Below, piece after piece: positions 58,416 through 64,000 of a DNA stretch of 64,000 nt. The notes below the pieces were generated by a model, which did not search any database, was not told the DNA's origin, and saw only the letters and a list, made by a program, of their open reading frames with translations. The position numbers and the translations under genes are program-made. This DNA is from JAHBVL01 sp963712055 (GTDB taxonomy: Bacteria > Chloroflexota > Chloroflexia > Thermomicrobiales > UBA6265): NCBI GenBank assembly GCA_963712055.1, contig CAVQGN010000001.1, positions 62,001 to 126,000 on the forward strand. Reading direction: 5' to 3'. The stretch's first letter is position 1; each line of letters opens with the position of its first letter.

Positions 58416-59612
58416 ATGTCGATAGCGAATAAGCGGGTATTGCTGGGCGTCAGCGGCGGCATCTCGGCCTACAAATCCGCGGACCTGGCGAGCAAACTCG
58501 TTCAGCTTGACCTGATCGTTGACGTAGTAATGACTGAGGCCGCGATCCATTTCGTCGGTCCTGCTACCTTCGAAGCGATCACAGGTCGCCGGGTGCATGT
58601 GGACACGCTCGAATCCTGGACGGATTCGTTCAAGGGCCACGTGACACTGGGAAACGATGCTGATGTCTTTGTGGTGGCACCAGCCACCGCGAATACGATT
58701 GCAAAGCTCGCGCTCGGCCTGGCTGACGACATGCTGTCTGCCTCCTCGCTCGCTTCCAGCTGCCCATTGCTCATCGCACCGGCAATGGAGCACACGATGT
58801 TCCATCACTCCGCCGTCCAATCAAATCTCGGAACGCTCATCGAGCGAGGCGCGGTCATCGTTGGCCCAAACCAGGGCCGCCTCGCCTCCGGTGACTGGGG
58901 TGATGGTCGAATGGCTGAACCCGTCGAGATCGCCGGGGCCGTTCGGGCAACGCTCGGTCACGCGGGTACGCTGGCCGGTAGCAAGATTGTCGTAACCGCC
59001 GGTGGCACACAGGAACCACTGGATCCCATCCGGTTTATCGGAAACCGTTCAAGTGGACTGATGGGCTACGCGGTTGCGCAGGCAGCGGTCGATGAAGGTG
59101 CTCACGTCACGTTGATCACCGGTCCGAGTTGTCTGACGCCACCAGTGGGCTGTGAAGTCGTCCACGTTGGCACGGCGCGAGAGATGCAATCCGCTGTCGA
59201 ATTAGCGGTTGAAGACGCTGACGCCATTGTGATGTCGGCGGCGGTATCAGATTTCCGACCAGCGACGTCGTCCAGAGAAAAGATCAAGAAGCAGGACGTT
59301 GGAGTTGAGCCACAGATTCCGCTTGTGCTGAACCCTGATATTGTCGGTGGGCTGGCTGACCGTCCGCTGGTGAGGATCGGCTTCGCCGCGGAAACGGAAA
59401 ACCTGGTCGAAAACGCAACGAAGAAACTCACTGCAAAGAATCTCGATATGGTTGTAGCGAATGACGCAGAGGCAACCATCGGTCAGCCGACTAACCGGGC
59501 TACGCTCGTCCACAAGCATGGCGAGATAGAGCCACTGGAGACAATGCCAAAATCGGAGTTAGCCAAACTCCTGGTAACGCGTTTGGCAGTGCTGCTTGAG
59601 AGCCGGGAATAG
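58416..59612 (+). CDS. coaBC: Phosphopantothenoylcysteine decarboxylase/synthetase
   Basis: 398 residues, bifunctional enzyme of coenzyme A synthesis. N-terminal flavoprotein CoaC: 'RVLLGVSGGISAYKSADLAS', the His of 'AAIHFVGPATFEAITG', 'VVAPATANTIAKLALGLADD', 'IAPAMEHTMFHH'. C-terminal CoaB: 'VVTAGGTQEPLDPIRFIGNRSSG' in parts (TAGGTQEPLDPIRFI), 'MSAAVSDFRPA', 'GFAAETENLVENA', 'VANDA'. ATG at 58416. Confidence 0.95.
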   Translation: MSIANKRVLLGVSGGISAYKSADLASKLVQLDLIVDVVMTEAAIHFVGPATFEAITGRRVHVDTLESWTDSFKGHVTLGNDADVFVVAPATANTIAKLALGLADDMLSASSLASSCPLLIAPAMEHTMFHHSAVQSNLGTLIERGAVIVGPNQGRLASGDWGDGRMAEPVEIAGAVRATLGHAGTLAGSKIVVTAGGTQEPLDPIRFIGNRSSGLMGYAVAQAAVDEGAHVTLITGPSCLTPPVGCEVVHVGTAREMQSAVELAVEDADAIVMSAAVSDFRPATSSREKIKKQDVGVEPQIPLVLNPDIVGGLADRPLVRIGFAAETENLVENATKKLTAKNLDMVVANDAEATIGQPTNRATLVHKHGEIEPLETMPKSELAKLLVTRLAVLLESRE

Positions 59613-59614
59613 TC

Positions 59615-59941
59615 GTGGTTCAGCCGATTGGTTCGTCGCGCGGAAACGCTGCATCGAGCAGCAGCGGGACCCGGTTGCTCATCCAGATGGGCGTGGCCAT
59701 CTACGCGGTAGCCGCTGCCCTGATCCTGGTTCGCTGTCTCTACTTGAGCATTGGGGTCAACGACGGTCTCTGGGTTGGAAACGCGGTCTATCAGTTCACG
59801 GATCCGCTTGTTTCGGTGCTCGGCATCTTGCCCGGCGCTGACGTTGAGTTGATCGGACTGCTCACGGTTGCGGATGTTTCACTCCTGGCGCTGGTCGTGC
59901 TTGTTCCAGTTCTGGTCCTGGCCCGGCCATCTCGTCGCTAA
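59615..59941 (+). CDS. YggT-like small membrane protein
   Basis: 108 residues, GTG start 2 bases after the coaBC stop. Two to three hydrophobic segments; the first ('AIYAVAAALILVRCLYLSIG') leads into 'NAVYQFTDPLVSVLGILPG', which matches the YGGT pattern of a membrane helix followed by a 'TDP' turn. YGGT proteins are linked to osmotic stress and division sites in some bacteria. Function here not known. Confidence 0.6.
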   Translation: MVQPIGSSRGNAASSSSGTRLLIQMGVAIYAVAAALILVRCLYLSIGVNDGLWVGNAVYQFTDPLVSVLGILPGADVELIGLLTVADVSLLALVVLVPVLVLARPSRR

Positions 59942-60024
59942 TCGCGTAAAGTCTCCGTTTTGGGAATTTCAATCGTAGGTTCTCGGAAATAGCAGTTCCG
60001 AGAGTGGAGTAGGCGAAAGGACAG

Positions 60025-60138
60025 ATGATGAAGAATGTTGTGCGAGGCGTGTTGGCGCTTGTTCTGACTGCGATGGCCACTTGGCTGGCAAACGAGATCG
60101 TCAACAAGATTTTCGGACCGGACGAGGAAACGGCCTAA
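60025..60138 (+). CDS. 37-residue single-pass membrane peptide
   Basis: Tandem ATGs at 60025 and 60028, preceded by GAAAGGAC. Starts MMKNVVRGVLALVLTA and ends in a charged NKIFGPDEETA; one hydrophobic helix of ~18 residues. It lies alone between the YggT-like gene and the lipid kinase gene on the same strand, fills the gap and has a stop 30 bases before the next ATG. Plausible real small gene; no known homologue. Confidence 0.5.
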   Translation: MMKNVVRGVLALVLTAMATWLANEIVNKIFGPDEETA

Positions 60139-60168
60139 ATCCTGACAACGCAGGCGGACGGAAGATCC

Positions 60169-61149
60169 ATGAGCATGGAAGCAGAGCCCCCCGAGGCTGA
60201 GGAGACCCGTGACGCGCCGAGCGGGGTTTATGAGCGCGTTTTGGTCGTCATCAATCCACTTGCTCGGATTGACCCGTCAACAGCGATTGCTGCGTTGCAA
60301 CACTACGCTCCTCCGGAGACGCAACTGGTGATTCAGATGCTAGATGCTGGTCGGCAGGCGTCTGGCTCCAACATGTGGGCTGGAAACGGGTTCGATCTGG
60401 CAATTGCGGTGGGTGGAGACGGGACTGTATCGACCGTCGCGGCTACTGCCCTTGAGGATGATATTCCACTCGGCATCATTCCTGGCGGTTCGACGAACAT
60501 GGTCGCCAAGGTCAACGGCATTCCTGCCAATCCCGACCAGGCGGCCGCGTTGATTTTTGGCCAGCATCGGATCGAGAGGATAGATGTCGGGCGGTCTGCA
60601 GATGCGCGTCTCCTTCTCCACCTCGGTGGCGCTGGTCTCGACGCGGATGTTTTTCGCCATTCCAGGTCAGATTTGAAGCGTTTCGTGGGGTGGATGGCCT
60701 ACTTCCCGGCCGCGCTGAGAAGCTTGCCAGGAAGCAACGGCCGGTTTCGCATTGAGGTGGATGACGCTCTCTACGATGGACCTGCACGCATGGTTCTTAT
60801 TGCGAATTCAGCCGAACTGATCAGCGCTGATATCTCGATCTATCCTCAGGTCAGCCGGAAAGACGGTTTCTTTGACGTACTGGTTTTTTCACCAGAGGGT
60901 GTTATCGATATCGCCCAGCTCGGACTTAATTTCGTCACCAGGAGCATGGATTCTGCTCGCAAACTGACGGTCTTTCGTGGAAAGCGTGTCGTGGTCGACG
61001 CGGAACCGGAGCGATACGTGGAACTCGACGGCGATCTGGCCGGCAAGACGCCGCTGGAATTGACCGTGCTGCCGTCGGCACTCGACATGATCTGCGGAGA
61101 GCGGATATCCGGTCCGCTCGCGAAAATCCTTCATCAGGATCAAGCGTAG
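60169..61149 (+). CDS. Diacylglycerol kinase-like lipid kinase
   Basis: 326 residues of the DAGK catalytic family (DgkB/YegS type). 'VLVVINPLARIDPSTAIAAL', the nucleotide loop 'AIAVGGDGTVSTVAATAL', 'LGIIPGGSTNMVAKVNGIP' and the late 'RKDGFFDVLVF' and 'VELDGDLAGKTPLELTVLP' segments match. Probably phosphorylates diacylglycerol or a related lipid at the membrane. 'GGSTN' replaces the more common 'GTAND/GTLND'. Its 3' end overlaps the convergent RodZ-like gene by 10 bases. Confidence 0.88.
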   Translation: MSMEAEPPEAEETRDAPSGVYERVLVVINPLARIDPSTAIAALQHYAPPETQLVIQMLDAGRQASGSNMWAGNGFDLAIAVGGDGTVSTVAATALEDDIPLGIIPGGSTNMVAKVNGIPANPDQAAALIFGQHRIERIDVGRSADARLLLHLGGAGLDADVFRHSRSDLKRFVGWMAYFPAALRSLPGSNGRFRIEVDDALYDGPARMVLIANSAELISADISIYPQVSRKDGFFDVLVFSPEGVIDIAQLGLNFVTRSMDSARKLTVFRGKRVVVDAEPERYVELDGDLAGKTPLELTVLPSALDMICGERISGPLAKILHQDQA

Positions 61150-62018
61150 AGTTTGTAGACCCCTTCTCCGCTCGAATCATCCATGAAGAATTCGGTCCCC
61201 TGGTGGTTCGTGAAGAGCGTATTTGAAGCCGAGTTCGTGTAGACGGAAAACTCGGTGCCGACCACCCACATCGTTGACTGACCCTCGCGGACAAAGCCTT
61301 CATAGACCATTTCGCCATCAACCGCGATCTGCACCCAGATATCGACAAGACCTGTGATCTTGATACCAGCCTCTCCCGCTGGCATCGGCGACGGGAGCGA
61401 TTCGAGCATCTTCCCATTCCCAACGAGCGTCGAGGTCGAAGTTGCGTCGGTTGGGACAGTGGGTTGCGAAGCATTGACTTGTGTCGGCTGCGGCACCGGG
61501 GTTTCAGTCGGAACGAGTGTTGGTGTCAGGGTTGGTACGGCAGTCGGCGGCAGAGGTGTGGGACTTGGGACGAACAGGACGTCCGCGCTAACAGGGGTGA
61601 CCGTCGCCTGCAGAGCGATGGGACTCGGTTCGATGGTTGCTCCACTGAAATAGGCGGAGTAGAGCCATGTTAGCATGACTGCACCGCTGATCAAGGCGAA
61701 GATGATCATCGCGAAATTGGGCGTCCAATGATGGGGAACGTCCACTGGTGCATAAGCACTGTCGAGTGCCGGTGCGTCAGGGTCGTTACCCCTGGCTTCC
61801 TCGAAAAGATGGCTGATACGTGTGGGGTCCAGGCCAAGATACGTGGCGTACGATCGGACGATTCCACGCTGATAAGGCGGCGCAGGAAGATTATCGAAAG
61901 ACTCCTCTTCGAGGGCGGCCAGGTAATGACGATTGATCCGCAGATGTATCTCTGCTTCCCGAAGCGTCACGCCCTTTTGGGCTCTGGCTTGTCTGAGGGT
62001 ATCTCCGAAGGCTGACAT
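61140..62018 (-). CDS. RodZ-like helix-turn-helix membrane protein
   Basis: 292 residues. The N-terminal HTH domain of RodZ ('FGDTLRQARAQKGVTLREAE', 'ALEEESFDNLPAPPYQRGIV', 'YATYLGLDP') is cytoplasmic and binds MreB in homologues. One membrane segment ('NFAMIIFALISGAVMLTWLY') is followed by a ~70-residue Pro/Thr-rich spacer and a C-terminal beta domain ('IKITGLVDIWVQIAVDGEMV', DUF4115-like). Likely part of the cell-shape machinery with the SEDS/PBP pair at 37352-40290. Confidence 0.85.
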   Translation of the reverse strand: MSAFGDTLRQARAQKGVTLREAEIHLRINRHYLAALEEESFDNLPAPPYQRGIVRSYATYLGLDPTRISHLFEEARGNDPDAPALDSAYAPVDVPHHWTPNFAMIIFALISGAVMLTWLYSAYFSGATIEPSPIALQATVTPVSADVLFVPSPTPLPPTAVPTLTPTLVPTETPVPQPTQVNASQPTVPTDATSTSTLVGNGKMLESLPSPMPAGEAGIKITGLVDIWVQIAVDGEMVYEGFVREGQSTMWVVGTEFSVYTNSASNTLFTNHQGTEFFMDDSSGEGVYKLYA

Positions 62019-62140
62019 CAGTCTGGACGGGGTTCCTTGCGAGCGGAAACGCGTGTCGCGGCCGTCGATGGCTGCACAAGACAGCCCAGTCTACCAAAGG
62101 CAACGCACGATCGACCAGAAAACGGGGACTTCAAGTCAGT

Positions 62141-63862
62141 CTAGCCTTGGCGGCGTATCTCATCGCCCGAAACCTGCTCTCCACGGGCGTACTGATGCGT
62201 GGCTGCGAGCATGCGGTCCACTCTCGGCGTCGGCATCGCATGACGACTGGCGTCGAAGTCCTTCTGCCAGATGCCATCGTGGGGAAGCCACCAGCACCAG
62301 TAGGAGGAGCCACAAGCGAGCTCATCCGCTTCTACCATTCGTCGGTGGCTGAACGCATGATTGTTGTTGCACCAGCCCCGTTCGCCGGTGCCCGTCGGTT
62401 TGAAATCTCGACACGTTCTGCAGACACGTGGGATATCGGGTGCGATCGCGGGGCCTTGGCTGAATGACTCGGATTCAGAGGACGTCCGATATCCCGACTG
62501 TGCGGGACTCGACCATTCCGGGAGATCATCCATCGTCACCTGGGCGGTTCGAGGCTCCCGTCGGACCTGGGGGAGCGCCATGTCCAGTGGCTGTTCAGCC
62601 AGAAAACCGTCATCGACCCACCGTGAAACAGGCTCGTCATTCCAATCGTCCACTTCCTGTCGCGGTGGTGCAACTGGTTGCCGCTGATCTACATTATTAG
62701 AAGAAGCACGTGCAGGTGCGGCAGGACGGGGACCCAGTGGACGCGGTTCCGAGACTGGAATGGCGCGCTCAGTTTCGTGTGTGATCAGACGATCCGCATT
62801 AGCATTCTGTTCGGGGAGTGGTCCAAAAAGATCGTCGCCGCGTTCTCCAGCTTCGGCCGCGTAATCTGATTCTGCTGCCCATGTGATCCGCTGTTCACGA
62901 CGCCGGCGCCACCATCGATCGACCCTTGATTCTCGCCGCTTAACGCCCGGTGAGGCTTGCGACTCCCAGTAGTTCCCGTCGAAATCATCCACGAACACGG
63001 GAGGAGCTTCGACGCTGGTCTGTTCAGTATGGGGTTGAGAGCGGACGCCGGATCGAGGAGAGTCGGTTGCTGGCACCGATTCGAATCGATCCACGTCTTC
63101 GGCGAATGAGGTGATCGTCGGGAAGGTGCGTTCAATTTCGTTTCGGCTCACTGGTGGAACGCGGTAGATGGGCGGCTCAGGAGTAGGAGGAACGTGCTCG
63201 ACCATTTGCGGACTAGTACTGACAAGCCGATCTTCTGCAAAATCCGGGTCAGATCCGAGGATTGGCTTTCCGGCGCTGATATCGGCAATGCGTCCTGTTT
63301 GCTTTCGCTTGGATTGAAACTGCTGACGCGCCAACCGCAGCGCTTCTTTCGGGTCCTGGATGCAGTCGGAAGCTTGCCGCGGTTTCTCGGCCTGGGGCGT
63401 TCTGGCGCTGGCGCTGACCTCGACCACTCGGTCTTCGGCGGCGTACTCGGTCTCTGCAGAGGTTGGGGCGGGATCGAACCGAAAGGGAGCGAATGAGGTC
63501 ATTTCGTCCGAACCACGATTGCTCGCAGCCGAGATGGACCCAACTACGCCATCCTCTTCGAGTTCAGCTGACCCTGCCGGAACCCAGAAATCGCTATCCC
63601 AACCATTGCGACAACCTATTTCACTCGCCCGCACCATCACGCGGACTCCAGCGCTTCCGGTGTTTGATGATCGCGACGGATGCGTGCACCAACCGCTCTT
63701 GTCGAAGCTAGCAGATTCAAAAAAAGCACACGTTTCGCAAACACGTCGTTTCACAGCCACTCTCGCTTTCGCAAATGCACAATGCGGGATGGCGGGATGG
63801 GTACGGACACTCTTGAAGACCTGGGTCGCCAAGTCACAGTTTTTTGACGTAGAAGGAGGCAC
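62141..63862 (-). CDS. Uncharacterised protein with two four-cysteine modules
   Basis: 573 residues, not recognised. Both ends carry a similar Cys module: Cys42-x2-Cys45-x13-Cys59-x24-Cys84 and Cys481-x2-Cys484-x13-Cys498-x18-Cys517. Both contain 'GWC' at the third Cys and an 'MVxAxE' segment before the fourth. The ~390 residues between are low-complexity, Pro/Ser/Arg/Glu-rich and probably disordered, with one basic/Trp patch ('VDRWWRRRREQRITW'). The modules look like metal or Fe-S sites. No signal peptide or membrane segment. Start is GTG 63862, uncertain; GTGs near 63759 would still keep the first module. Cytoplasmic scaffold or redox role is a guess. Confidence 0.6.
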   Translation of the reverse strand: MPPSTSKNCDLATQVFKSVRTHPAIPHCAFAKARVAVKRRVCETCAFFESASFDKSGWCTHPSRSSNTGSAGVRVMVRASEIGCRNGWDSDFWVPAGSAELEEDGVVGSISAASNRGSDEMTSFAPFRFDPAPTSAETEYAAEDRVVEVSASARTPQAEKPRQASDCIQDPKEALRLARQQFQSKRKQTGRIADISAGKPILGSDPDFAEDRLVSTSPQMVEHVPPTPEPPIYRVPPVSRNEIERTFPTITSFAEDVDRFESVPATDSPRSGVRSQPHTEQTSVEAPPVFVDDFDGNYWESQASPGVKRRESRVDRWWRRRREQRITWAAESDYAAEAGERGDDLFGPLPEQNANADRLITHETERAIPVSEPRPLGPRPAAPARASSNNVDQRQPVAPPRQEVDDWNDEPVSRWVDDGFLAEQPLDMALPQVRREPRTAQVTMDDLPEWSSPAQSGYRTSSESESFSQGPAIAPDIPRVCRTCRDFKPTGTGERGWCNNNHAFSHRRMVEADELACGSSYWCWWLPHDGIWQKDFDASRHAMPTPRVDRMLAATHQYARGEQVSGDEIRRQG

Positions 63863-64000
63863 CCCTGCCCGCTTTTTATTGATTCTAACGGATGTTTCGG
63901 GCGTTGTCTACAAGGCAACGACCCTCTGTACGGACACGAACGAATGGTCTGTTCGGATAGATGATCGCGGGATCTGGACTGGCCTTGCTGGAAATCGCCT
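63863..64000. other. Window end, no supported gene
   Basis: Short frames only. An ATG at 63961 stays open to the window edge but has just 13 codons and no ribosome site, so it cannot be called. Confidence 0.4.

Noticed and set aside
63961..64000. Possible gene start at the right edge
   Set aside because: Only 13 codons visible and no ribosome site.

Overview
The window (about 58-60% G+C by eye, dense, mostly operonic) looks like a chromosomal segment of a Chloroflexota bacterium, most likely the Thermomicrobia/Sphaerobacter side. This is inferred from gene style (T-box-controlled trp operon, Tat-type family 5 binding proteins, fused aroKB, RodZ-like protein, paired RodA-type and PBP2-type genes) and not from any database match. 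No phage, IS element, CRISPR array or rRNA was found. There is one tRNA gene (Asn).

Layout. 1-6236 (minus): hydantoinase/oxoprolinase subunits HyuA and HyuB, separated by a lipoprotein gene made of 54-bp coding repeats that carries a 1-base frameshift, then a partial HMG-CoA lyase gene coupled to hyuB. 6237-7330: a long control region with a sigma-A-type promoter holding a LexA-like GAAC-N4-GTTC box, a 66-codon small gene, and a tryptophan T-box leader. 7331-12111 (plus): trpE-trpG-trpD-trpC-trpF, with trpC frameshifted near its 5' end. 12112-16266 (minus): a DUF4272-like gene, ychF, a YbaK-type deacylase and fused aroKB. 16372-17856: glpK. 17853-21159 (minus): a DUF697-like protein, moeA and mdh. 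21326-25094 (plus): LarA-family gene, PHP phosphatase, tRNA-Asn and an aldehyde dehydrogenase. 25095-25522: tandem copies of a palindromic intergenic repeat. 25523-26762 (minus): larE overlapped by an Rrf2 regulator.

26995-33308 (plus): a peptide/opine-type ABC importer with one Tat-exported binding protein, a terminator hairpin, two successive permease pairs, no ATPase, and a zinc-ribbon membrane protein. 33393-36223 (minus): rpsO and pnp with a structured pnp leader. 36492-43706 (plus): MTA/purine phosphorylase, RodA/FtsW, PBP2, a zincin metallopeptidase with an apparently leaderless start, a membrane protein, and gyrB. 43793-53299 (minus): HU, then the translation block nusA-ylxR-infB-rbfA-nrnA-truB-ribF followed by infC-rpmI-rplT-rRNA methyltransferase. 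infC uses an AUU start and has its own promoter.

53598-61149 (plus): a YvcK-type protein, a GAPDH homologue that has lost its catalytic Cys and His, pgk, tpiA, secG, coaBC, a YggT-like protein, a 37-residue membrane peptide and a diacylglycerol-kinase-type lipid kinase. 61140-63862 (minus): a RodZ-like protein and a 573-residue protein with matching four-cysteine modules at each end.

The most unusual items are the GAPDH-like pseudoenzyme in the gap position of a glycolytic operon, the two-module cysteine protein, the frameshifted repeat lipoprotein, and the SOS-type promoter in front of a small cysteine-bearing ORF. I saw no complete new defence or biosynthetic system. Two independent 1-base frameshifts may be assembly errors and should be settled from reads.
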